Shown here: positions 24,501-31,120 of the stretch, piece by piece
Position numbering within the stretch: position 1 is the first letter of the stretch
Layout of the letters: each line of letters starts with the position of its first letter
From: a virus
Direction: 5' to 3' (one strand)
Length of the DNA: 45,144 nucleotides
Virus record (IMG/VR): IMGVR_UViG_3300017987_000149
Coordinates: 1-45,144 of that record
Made by a program: the position numbers and the translations under genes
The notes under the pieces: model-generated
Database searches by the model: none
Seen by the model: only the letters and a program-made list of their open reading frames with translations
What the model was told of the DNA's origin: nothing

Positions 24501-25903
24501 TCCGCCGCGACGGTAGTAGGGTAGCTCTTGGACCTCTTACTGATGACGACGTCAAGGAGATGTCTTCGGGAGAGGTGAAGGACGCTAAGATCGTTCGTGC
24601 GAAAGACCTACGTCCCGAAGCGGGGGGCCTGTTCGACCCGGGAGTAACTGGCGGTCTTCGAGGGACGCGATGGTCACATATTGACTTGGCTGAGCCCATT
24701 GTAAATCCTGTATTCAAAGAGCCAGTTCGCCGCCTTCTCGGTATGACGAACGCGCAACTCTCCCAGACGCTGCAGGAGAAGGGCGGAGCGCACATCAAGC
24801 GTGAGTTGGGCAGGCTCGATCTTGACCAGAAAGAGAAAGACATACGCAAACAGATGAAGGGGCGTAAGGCTGATCAGCTTGACAACGAGGTTAAGCAGCT
24901 CAAGTACATCAACGCTCTTCGTAACGTGGGTCTCACACCTGATAAAGCGTACGTTGTTAGTAAAGTTCCGGTACTACCTCCGGTGATGCGCCCGATCATG
25001 CCCGGTAAGGGTGGAACGCAGATCATCTACGGGGATACTAACCCTCTCTACCAAGACCTCATCTACATCAACAACCAGATGAAAGAGGTTAAGAACCCCA
25101 AGACGCCCACCCCTCCCGGCGAGGAAAAGAAATTGCGCCCAGCCTTACAGCAAGCAGTAGGCGCGGTGTACGGGACTGACGAACCCGCTACGGCGAAGTC
25201 CAAAGCACGTAACCACAAGGGTTTCTTGACGTACATCTCCGGTGTTGGAGGTCCCAAGCATGGTTTCTTCCACTCGAAGCTTATGTCCCGAACTCAAGAC
25301 GTGGCTGGCCGCGGGACTATCGTTCCAGATAGCACCCTTGGAGTAGACGAAGTTGGAGTTCCCAAGGACATGCTTTGGGGGATGTACGACAAGTTTCTCA
25401 TTCGCCGACTTGTCCAACAGGGTTTCCCAGCTGTTCAGGCTAAGCAGATGGTAGAGAAGCGCCACCCCGCCGCGGAAGAAGCACTTCGACGAGAAGTCCA
25501 GGAGCGTCCTGTCCTCATGAATCGTGCTCCAACGTTGCATCGTTACAATGTTGTTGCCGCTAAGCCGGTACCTGTCCCTGGGCGCATCCTCCGAGTTAAC
25601 CCGTTCGTGGAAGAAGGTATGAACGCCGACTACGATGGGGACACAATGATGCTCCATGTTCCTGTAGGTCCTAAAGCGGTCGAGGACGCGAAGAATATCA
25701 CCCTCTCGAATCTTCTTTTTGGGGACAAGTCCAAAAGTGACCTACTGGTGTTTCCGCAGCATGAGGCGATCATGGGTATCCACCACGCGTCTCGTGTGGA
25801 TGACAAGAATAAGACGCCCAAGAAGTTCAAGACTAAGGCTGACGCCATGGCTGCGTATAAGCGTGGTGAGATTGGTCTTGGGACGCGTGTGAGTATCGGT
25901 TAA
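21545..25903 (+). CDS. Multisubunit-type RNA polymerase: beta fused to N-terminal half of beta-prime
   Basis: The 1452-residue chain joins most of beta to the catalytic first half of beta-prime. Beta signatures in order: FIIGGNEHSVSNMVRRKPGV, THVTQMGALDPIRTPES, VAFMPYYGANSNDAVVVSE, GIGDKIAGRYGNKGVISEI (about 769-787) and ARSTGTYDMNLQPTKGG (about 899). Beta-prime begins near residue 1000 with SSGEVKDAKIV and GLFDPGVTGG, then VVSKVPVLPPVMRPIMPGK, RPVLMNRAPTLHRYNVVAAK and the magnesium-binding NADYDGD (1360-1366, the NADFDGD motif). The N-terminal four-Cys zinc ribbon of bacterial beta-prime is missing between GLFDPGVTGG and RWSHIDLAEP. The chain ends soon after the catalytic loop, and the rest of beta-prime is a separate gene. 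At 1452 residues it is much shorter than the bacterial equivalents combined. No alpha or omega gene is visible in the window. Confidence 0.95.
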   Translation: MPNLTPLMVGPDQRRELIRQKVVEGLKESFPILSRNKTIEVDDVEVVGKDYSPSEQKKAILTGDSLFESVKGTVRMKDKDGKTIDEMKNFTLVRVPYFTPRHTFIIGGNEHSVSNMVRRKPGVYSRKRANGILEAGFNTLGGANFRISMDPAKGQPQLEYSSTKIPLYPILRKSGVSHDEISKSWGPKLADANAKVLEPKADKYVDKLYKKEVPTYAQKSEQDSVTKMREVLERYRNAKMDPNVNRQTIGKPHDHVSPQSLLDASTKVLKIFNNQAEVDDQDNLGFKTIMSVDDFFKERIKLHAREVAKKASIKMEATPNLKKAIPSGPFTKDLLKFLSTTTLSSIPDQTNPVDLIDSAMRVTSLGEGGISTERAIPIEARQTHVTQMGALDPIRTPESMRAGIDIRAAVTAQKDENGDIYVPVYDVKSKREKYVKAGDLQESVLAFPNQEIRGTVDAVDRGVVRRVPARKVNYQVPHQSRMYSPTTNLIPFLESAQGNRAVMGSKMQVQALSLVDREEPFVQVATPSGKSFENMIGKIINPYAPVSGVVKKVDDDFIYIRPHEKTAARGPALVKVPYDKNFPLAAKTYLNHDLSVKPGDEVKAGQRLGDSNFTRNGTLALGKNMSVAFMPYYGANSNDAVVVSEAAAKKLTSERMYKIVIPKDPDLTFSANKHKSYYGHNYTKDQYKPIDTDGVVAPGTKLLPGDPVVVGVRKTELSPDDLILGKLHKSLAHPHREFTQGWDHDHEGEVIDVVKTPKRVTLTVKTREPAGIGDKIAGRYGNKGVISEIVPDGQMIQDEAGKPVDVLMTSAGVVSRINPSQIIETAVGKVVEKTGKPIVVDNFTNEDNVKWAKDLLRKHGVKDKETVYDPRSGKKIPKVFVGRQYLYKLFKTTDNNYSARSTGTYDMNLQPTKGGVQGAKAIGKMEFDALLGHNARNILREVATVKSQKNDEFWRGVQLGMTPPEPKSTFAYDKFVGMLTGAGVRVRRDGSRVALGPLTDDDVKEMSSGEVKDAKIVRAKDLRPEAGGLFDPGVTGGLRGTRWSHIDLAEPIVNPVFKEPVRRLLGMTNAQLSQTLQEKGGAHIKRELGRLDLDQKEKDIRKQMKGRKADQLDNEVKQLKYINALRNVGLTPDKAYVVSKVPVLPPVMRPIMPGKGGTQIIYGDTNPLYQDLIYINNQMKEVKNPKTPTPPGEEKKLRPALQQAVGAVYGTDEPATAKSKARNHKGFLTYISGVGGPKHGFFHSKLMSRTQDVAGRGTIVPDSTLGVDEVGVPKDMLWGMYDKFLIRRLVQQGFPAVQAKQMVEKRHPAAEEALRREVQERPVLMNRAPTLHRYNVVAAKPVPVPGRILRVNPFVEEGMNADYDGDTMMLHVPVGPKAVEDAKNITLSNLLFGDKSKSDLLVFPQHEAIMGIHHASRVDDKNKTPKKFKTKADAMAAYKRGEIGLGTRVSIG

Positions 25904-27489
25904 TGCCCTACTCCTCACCAGCTCAACGCGCCGCAGTCTGGGCTAACCGGAAGTACCAGGATGTAGAGAACCTGGACGCGGTCGTGATCGATAGTCCTTC
26001 TACTGGCATCAAGATGACCAAGAAGGATGTGCTGGATTACTATTCTACTCCCGAGGTACGTCGCCGCCTTTTCCGTGAGCTTAAGGACAAGGATCTGCTT
26101 ACGGTTATGAACCGGGAGCCGAATACTCCTATTGTTCGACGTTACCGTAAGAAGGATGAACCTATCCGAATCCCTACAGGGAAGGACATCGACTGGTACA
26201 CATCGAGACGTTACACGGAGTTCCACCCAACCATCGGGAAGACTACGAACCAGGTGTGGGTGGACATCGATGCGGGCAAGGACGTGGGGATCGAAGAGCT
26301 GAAGCCTGCGGTCCGCGCGGTTCAACGTGAAGTCCAGAAGATCCCCGGAGTCAATAAGACTGATGTCTCTTTCTCTGGCGGTACGGGGTTTTATGTTCGG
26401 GGTCAGCTGGATGCTGAACGCGACACCAACAAGCTCGAACGCACGGTCAAGCGCATCATGTCGAGGTTGGCTCGCCGTAAGAATCCTTACACGGTAACGC
26501 CTCCGGAAAAAGACCAAATCCGTCTGGACGTTTCCACTTTCCACGACCAGGGGTCTATCCGAGCGCCCTACTCATTGAATAGTGAGACGGGCCTGGTCTC
26601 CGTACCTGTAAGGGATAATGAGCTTAAGAGATTCGACCCGGCAACCCATGCCAACCCTCTTGAAGTCGTCACACGTCTCCGCACTAAGAAGAAGCCTAAG
26701 GAGTTCGCTCCGGGGATTCCCGCGGGGAAACCCGTAGAAAAAATTCCTACATTCCGGCAACCCAAGTCTTGGATGTTAGCTGTACAGGAACACAAGGCTG
26801 AGCGTGCAGGTAAGCACTACGATCTCCGTCTCGTCGATCCCTGGACAGGGCACGCCCATTCTTGGGCTCTCCCGAAGGCGAAATTACCATCTACTCGAGA
26901 GAACGTGTTGGCGATTCAAACCCCTACCCATACAGCCGACTACGCTCTAGGGTTCGGAGCATCAGGTCCGCAACCCATCATGAAAGGCTATGGGAAGGGA
27001 TCTGTTGAGATTAAGCATAAGGAACCGGTTCAGGTTACCGCCGCCTCTCCGGATAAGGTAAAATTCAAGAGACGTGTAGGTGGTACTGAGGAGGACTACG
27101 TGTTATTCCGAACCAAGGAAGATGCGTGGTTATTGAGGAATGTGACGGATATGAGAAAGACAGCCCTACAAAAAATGTCGGCTTTCTGGGAAGGGTTTGA
27201 CCGTGTGCTCCAGAAGTTGGGGGCTACGCGGGAGATCCGGTCACGCTTAAAACAAAAACGTCTCAGTACAAGTGAGGCTCAACAACCTATGGAGAACGCG
27301 GATGAGGGGATGCCCGCATCGGAGTTGGCGGGTCTCCTCAACACCTTGAGAGTTCCAGAGCGACAGGGTGGTAACAAGGCGGATGACCGGGTAGAGGACC
27401 GGCTTAACCGTCCGACTTCTTGGGGTCCCAAGGAGGAGATTTCGCACGAGACGGCCACAGGACCCTCGCCTATTGGGTTGGGATTTTAG
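25903..27489 (+). CDS. AEP primase/polymerase-like domain fused to LigD-type 3'-phosphoesterase
   Basis: A 528-residue protein with two domains of the bacterial end-joining enzyme LigD but no ATP-dependent ligase domain. The archaeo-eukaryotic primase-like part shows VWVDIDAG (D121, D123), SFSGGTGFYV (156-165; the usual motif II His is Tyr164) and IRLDVSTFHDQGSIRAPYSL (D209). The phosphoesterase part shows VQEHKAERAGKHYDLRL (H297, H305, D307, R309), SWALPKAKL and a later His in TPTHTADYA (H343), matching the Mn-dependent LigD PE active site, which trims 3' phosphates and ribonucleotides. The C-terminal ~110 residues are unassigned and contain KMSAFWEGFDRVLQKLG. The start overlaps the polymerase stop by one base and the stop abuts the beta-prime C-terminal gene, so the three are made as a unit. 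It could prime, repair or edit ends (inference). Confidence 0.88.
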   Translation: MPYSSPAQRAAVWANRKYQDVENLDAVVIDSPSTGIKMTKKDVLDYYSTPEVRRRLFRELKDKDLLTVMNREPNTPIVRRYRKKDEPIRIPTGKDIDWYTSRRYTEFHPTIGKTTNQVWVDIDAGKDVGIEELKPAVRAVQREVQKIPGVNKTDVSFSGGTGFYVRGQLDAERDTNKLERTVKRIMSRLARRKNPYTVTPPEKDQIRLDVSTFHDQGSIRAPYSLNSETGLVSVPVRDNELKRFDPATHANPLEVVTRLRTKKKPKEFAPGIPAGKPVEKIPTFRQPKSWMLAVQEHKAERAGKHYDLRLVDPWTGHAHSWALPKAKLPSTRENVLAIQTPTHTADYALGFGASGPQPIMKGYGKGSVEIKHKEPVQVTAASPDKVKFKRRVGGTEEDYVLFRTKEDAWLLRNVTDMRKTALQKMSAFWEGFDRVLQKLGATREIRSRLKQKRLSTSEAQQPMENADEGMPASELAGLLNTLRVPERQGGNKADDRVEDRLNRPTSWGPKEEISHETATGPSPIGLGF

Positions 27490-29289
27490 ATGTCGACGCA
27501 AACACTAGGACAGCTTCTGCTAAATCAGCATATTCCCGAGCAATATCGGCTGTCAGGAGAGTCGGGGAAGGGTGAGCTCAAAAAGAAGATGAATGAGCTC
27601 GCGCATAAAGATCCCGTAGCTTACGTCAAAACGATCACTGACCTCAAGCGGGAAGGTGACGCGTTAGCTACGATGGAGGGCCTTTCTATTGGACTAGACG
27701 ACATCGCTCCTGACTATAGGAATCGCAATAAAGTCCTGAAACCTTACGTCACAGCTTTTGACAAAGCTACTACGGATAAACAACGCAGCAGGATCGCAGA
27801 AGATGCCCAGGAGAAGATGGTGGGAATTTCGACCTCACACCCTGGGACGATGACTCAGCAAGTTCGGAGCGGGGCACGAGGAAAGCCTGTGCAGTTTTCG
27901 AAGATCGTGGGCTCCCCTGCTGCGGCCCGTGACCCTTACGGTTTTACTGAACCTTGGCTAATTCGAAAGTCTTACAGTGAGGGGCTCAAACCTTCGGACT
28001 ATTGGGTCGCAGGTAACGAGGCCATTCTAGACACTATCAAGAGTACCGTCTCTGTTTCGGAGCCTGGCGAGTTGACCAAGATACTAATGGCCAACATGGC
28101 GGATGCTCTGGTAACGGAAGTGGACTGCGGAACGCACAACGGCATTACGATGGAGGTTACCGACCCGAACATCGTAGATCGTTATCTGGCACGGGATACT
28201 GGAAAGTTCCGCAGGAACTCTTTAGTTACTTCCGATATTCAGACGAAGCTTCGAAAGAGTGGGACTTCCAGGGTGTTGGTGCGCTCCCCTATGACTTGTG
28301 AGGCAGATGATGGTGTCTGTCAAAAGTGCCAGGGGCTGAACGAAAAGGGAAACGTACACGAATTAGGGGTTAATGTAGGAGTACGTTCCGCTTCTGCAAT
28401 GGGGGAACCGCTCAGTCAGTTCGCTTTAGATGCCAAGCACGGAGTTCGCACAGCCAAAGGTGACCGAATGCGCCTGCAGGGTGTTGCGGGATTCCGACAG
28501 ATCATCGAGTCTCCCAAGCAGTTCATGAATAAAGCTACGCTAGCGGACATTGACGGTAAGGTATCAAAAATAGAGAAAGCGCCCCAGGGAGGCTCCTACG
28601 TACACATAGGTAACACACAACACTTCGTAGCTCCTAATTTGGGAGTAGTCGTGAAGAAGGGTGACGCCGTGGAAAGGGGCGACCGCCTTAGCGAAGGTAT
28701 CCCTAAGCCAGATGAAATCGTGCGCCACAAGGGGCTGGCCGCAGGGAGGCTTTACCTCGTAAATACCCTGCGAGATTTGTATGAGAACCAGGGGAAGACT
28801 CTGGATCAACGACATTTTGAGTTGCTTGCAAAGAACGAACTGAACCATGTTCGCGTTCTCGATGACCCGACTAATAAGTTCATCAAGGGGGACGTGGTTT
28901 CGTATAACAAGTTGCGCTCTTCTTTGGCTTCGGGAACTAAGGAGGTCCCCGTCAACGAGACTCTCGGACAAACTTTAGGAAAGCCCTACTTTCACTTCTC
29001 TGTAGGGCAGAGAGTCACCCCCTCTGTATTACATTACCTTAAGAAGGAGGGGTTAAAGACCATTGCGATTGCCCCGCGTGCTCCAGAGGTAGAGTTCATC
29101 ATGAAACCTGCTTCGCGTGCCCCGCTACTCCATCCGGATTGGCTTGCGCGCCTCGGTCATCGTAACTTGAAAAGCACACTCCAAGAAGCGGCACATTTTG
29201 GGGATATTTCGAATCTGCACGGAACACACCCTGTTCCTGCGTACGCATATGGCGTAGACTTTGGTCGAGGAGAGAAGGGGCGGTACTGA
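27490..29289 (+). CDS. RNA polymerase beta-prime, C-terminal half
   Basis: The 599-residue protein continues beta-prime where the 1452-residue chain stops. It has MSTQTLGQLLLNQHIPEQYR and GLSIGLDDIAPDYR (the secondary-channel/bridge-side region), then QQVRSGARGKPVQFSKIVG. The second zinc site is complete: DCGTHNGI near 212 plus TCEADDGVCQKC near 269. GVRSASAMGEPLSQFALDAKH (about 297) corresponds to the trigger-loop-side motif AAQSIGEPGTQLT. AAGRLYLVNTLRDLYENQG and a C-terminal TLQEAAHFGDISNLHG match the end of bacterial beta-prime. The jaw and other insertions are largely absent. The break falls at roughly the same inter-domain boundary as the cyanobacterial/plastid rpoC1-rpoC2 split. No frameshift explains the break, because a complete 528-codon gene lies between the halves. 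Confidence 0.93.
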   Translation: MSTQTLGQLLLNQHIPEQYRLSGESGKGELKKKMNELAHKDPVAYVKTITDLKREGDALATMEGLSIGLDDIAPDYRNRNKVLKPYVTAFDKATTDKQRSRIAEDAQEKMVGISTSHPGTMTQQVRSGARGKPVQFSKIVGSPAAARDPYGFTEPWLIRKSYSEGLKPSDYWVAGNEAILDTIKSTVSVSEPGELTKILMANMADALVTEVDCGTHNGITMEVTDPNIVDRYLARDTGKFRRNSLVTSDIQTKLRKSGTSRVLVRSPMTCEADDGVCQKCQGLNEKGNVHELGVNVGVRSASAMGEPLSQFALDAKHGVRTAKGDRMRLQGVAGFRQIIESPKQFMNKATLADIDGKVSKIEKAPQGGSYVHIGNTQHFVAPNLGVVVKKGDAVERGDRLSEGIPKPDEIVRHKGLAAGRLYLVNTLRDLYENQGKTLDQRHFELLAKNELNHVRVLDDPTNKFIKGDVVSYNKLRSSLASGTKEVPVNETLGQTLGKPYFHFSVGQRVTPSVLHYLKKEGLKTIAIAPRAPEVEFIMKPASRAPLLHPDWLARLGHRNLKSTLQEAAHFGDISNLHGTHPVPAYAYGVDFGRGEKGRY

Positions 29290-29828
29290 TGACTCCCTAC
29301 GATCTTGGTAAGTACGCCGTGTATTCCGAGATGGGCCTTACTAAAGAGGCGGCTATGCCGAGGGCTCTTTCCCGATTAGGGAAGTACCTCGCTAAGAAGC
29401 TCCCCACCCGAGAGGGTGTGAAGCGATTCATGATCGGTCGACCTCGTCGTTTCGCTCATGAGTGGCGGATGAAGCAATCGCTCAAACCGGGCAGCGTATT
29501 CCGGGAGGGATTCGAGGCACCGGGGGCGTTCAACAAAGCGTTACTGTATGGATTCCCCGCAATAGAGGCTGCCAACATCGTACGAGGAGATCCTGGTGAG
29601 CGTGCGGAACGTATCGGAGGGTTGCTAGGGGGAACTGCCCTAGGATTAGCCGCTTGGGGACCCACTGGAATGCTTGGCTCGATGGTTGCGGGAACTTTAG
29701 GGGAACGTTTGGGGCGCGGGTTAGGCCGCACAGCCAAGTACGTCACACGCGTTTCACCCCGAGCGGATGAACAGTTGCGCAATTTGCCTCTTGGATATAA
29801 CAACGAATCGCCATATACTTGGCGTTGA
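29289..29828 (+). CDS. Hypothetical protein with Gly-rich hydrophobic segment
   Basis: A 179-residue protein coupled to the polymerase gene by ATGA overlap. Its N-terminus (MTPYDLGKYAVYSEMGLTKE) carries KYA and KEA motifs of the type found repeatedly in this cluster. A basic stretch is followed by a Gly/Ala-rich hydrophobic part (GLLGGTALGLAAWGPTGML) that could be one or two membrane-like helices. No family is recognised; a minor virion or injected protein is possible. Confidence 0.7.
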   Translation: MTPYDLGKYAVYSEMGLTKEAAMPRALSRLGKYLAKKLPTREGVKRFMIGRPRRFAHEWRMKQSLKPGSVFREGFEAPGAFNKALLYGFPAIEAANIVRGDPGERAERIGGLLGGTALGLAAWGPTGMLGSMVAGTLGERLGRGLGRTAKYVTRVSPRADEQLRNLPLGYNNESPYTWR

Positions 29829-29844
29829 TTACTGGAGGAGACGG

Positions 29845-30021
29845 ATGGACTCTACCGCTACCCTTTTGAAAGTTGCTTACGCTGAAGGCGTAAAGCGTGC
29901 GCTTCTGGAACATGGAGTGGACGAAGCAACGGCAGTGCAACAGAGTGCTGCGTACACAGAAGAGAAACTCGCCACGGTTGAGGACATTACCTCCCTACTC
30001 CAACAAGGGACCCAGAAGTAG
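29845..30021 (+). CDS. Small hypothetical protein (58 aa)
   Basis: Starts at an ATG 6 nt after GGAGGAG. The product is helical and contains LLKVAYAEGVKRALLEHGV and EEKLATVEDI, again with K-x-A motifs. Unknown function; composition resembles the other small proteins of the virion cluster. Confidence 0.7.
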   Translation: MDSTATLLKVAYAEGVKRALLEHGVDEATAVQQSAAYTEEKLATVEDITSLLQQGTQK

Positions 30022-30059
30022 GCGGCCAGTAGGCCCTAACCGACTAGGAGAGAAATATC

Positions 30060-31052
30060 ATGGGACTGTTCAAACGCGCACACGTCAGGGGCATCAACCA
30101 TGAGCTCGTGCGTCAGGGCTTGATCAGCTGGCCTACCGAGAAGATCGCGGAAGAAGCTGCTGATGCCGTGGCGGATGAGCTCCCCGAAGAGGAGATGCCG
30201 GAGATCAGCGGTGAAGAAGGTCTCTCGGCTGAGGAGGCCGCGGGTGTCATCGACAAGCTCGTTGATGTCGCCGAAGAGATTGCCGAGAAGACTAGCCACT
30301 ACAAGGATGAAGAGTTTCCGAAGCTCGCCGCTTCGGTGGACTACGAGACCGCAGCTACCGTTCACGCTACTGCCCTGATGCACAAGGCAGCGGAAGAAGG
30401 TGCGGGTACGGACGTGACCGGTGATGGCCGCTTTCAAGAAGACATGATGGAAGGAGGCATGGGCCCCCTCGATGCCAAGAAGGATCCGTCGTCTGAGAAG
30501 GTCGGTCCGCAGGGTACCACCACTCTAGACACCTCCCCCGGTGAAGTCGGCGCTCAAGAGCCGCAGAACCCGCCTCCAGGTGCTAGCGCGGCTACCCCCA
30601 GCGAGGTTGCGAAGCTCTCAGCTCAGGTCGATGAGCTGCTGCGTCTCCAGAAAAAGTCGAGCACTGATCCGGGTTCGGGAGACACTGGCGCTCCTGGGCA
30701 CACGGAGCCCCCGGACAACCAGGCGATGTCCGGTGTCGCCCCTGCCCAAGGCAAAACTACGCAGCCCAAGGGTCCCCTGATGGGTGAGCAGAAGCCGCAA
30801 CCACGTACGGATTCTGTCCCTACTAGCGGCGAAGTCTCGAAGCTCTCGTCTCTTCTTCAAGAAGCCATCTCTAAGCTCGGAGGGGAACTGCCTCCCGAGC
30901 TGAAGGAGAAGATGGAAGAGAAGAAGGAAGAGAAGAGCGACGACGACGATGGGGAAGAGAAGAAGGATGACGAGAAGGGCGAAGATGAGAAGAAGGCGGA
31001 ACTCGCCAACGCTCTCCAGACCCTGACTGAGTACGTCTCTTCCGCGCAGTAA
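30060..31052 (+). CDS. Hypothetical acidic, low-complexity virion-cluster protein
   Basis: A 330-residue protein. The N-terminus (MGLFKRAHVRGINHELVRQG) looks ordered; the rest is rich in Glu, Ala, Pro and Ser, with a Lys/Glu/Asp tract near the C-terminus and K-x-A motifs such as FPKLAASVD and ALMHKAAEE. AGGAGAG precedes the ATG. It has no recognisable enzyme motif. Scaffolding or an internal head protein is possible from composition and location, but this is inference. Confidence 0.72.
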   Translation: MGLFKRAHVRGINHELVRQGLISWPTEKIAEEAADAVADELPEEEMPEISGEEGLSAEEAAGVIDKLVDVAEEIAEKTSHYKDEEFPKLAASVDYETAATVHATALMHKAAEEGAGTDVTGDGRFQEDMMEGGMGPLDAKKDPSSEKVGPQGTTTLDTSPGEVGAQEPQNPPPGASAATPSEVAKLSAQVDELLRLQKKSSTDPGSGDTGAPGHTEPPDNQAMSGVAPAQGKTTQPKGPLMGEQKPQPRTDSVPTSGEVSKLSSLLQEAISKLGGELPPELKEKMEEKKEEKSDDDDGEEKKDDEKGEDEKKAELANALQTLTEYVSSAQ

Positions 31053-31079
31053 CCCCTTTCCTCCTTACAATTTCAACAG

Positions 31080-31085
31080 TATAAT
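31080..31085 (+). promoter_or_regulatory. Possible -10 element TATAAT before the 870-aa gene
   Basis: A perfect TATAAT lies in the 68-base gap after the acidic protein gene, 36 bases before the next ATG. The best-spaced -35 candidate (TTTCCT, 31057-31062) is poor. It may be an internal promoter of the late cluster. Confidence 0.4.
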
Positions 31086-31120
31086 TCTTCACGACGACCC
31101 TCACTAAGGGAGGAATACGT

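Noticed and set aside
25900-27492. Intron or intein explaining the interruption of beta-prime
   Set aside because: The two halves have their own stop and start codons with 1-nt overlap and direct abutment to a complete gene; no splice motifs (inteins start with Cys/Ser and end HN) are present.
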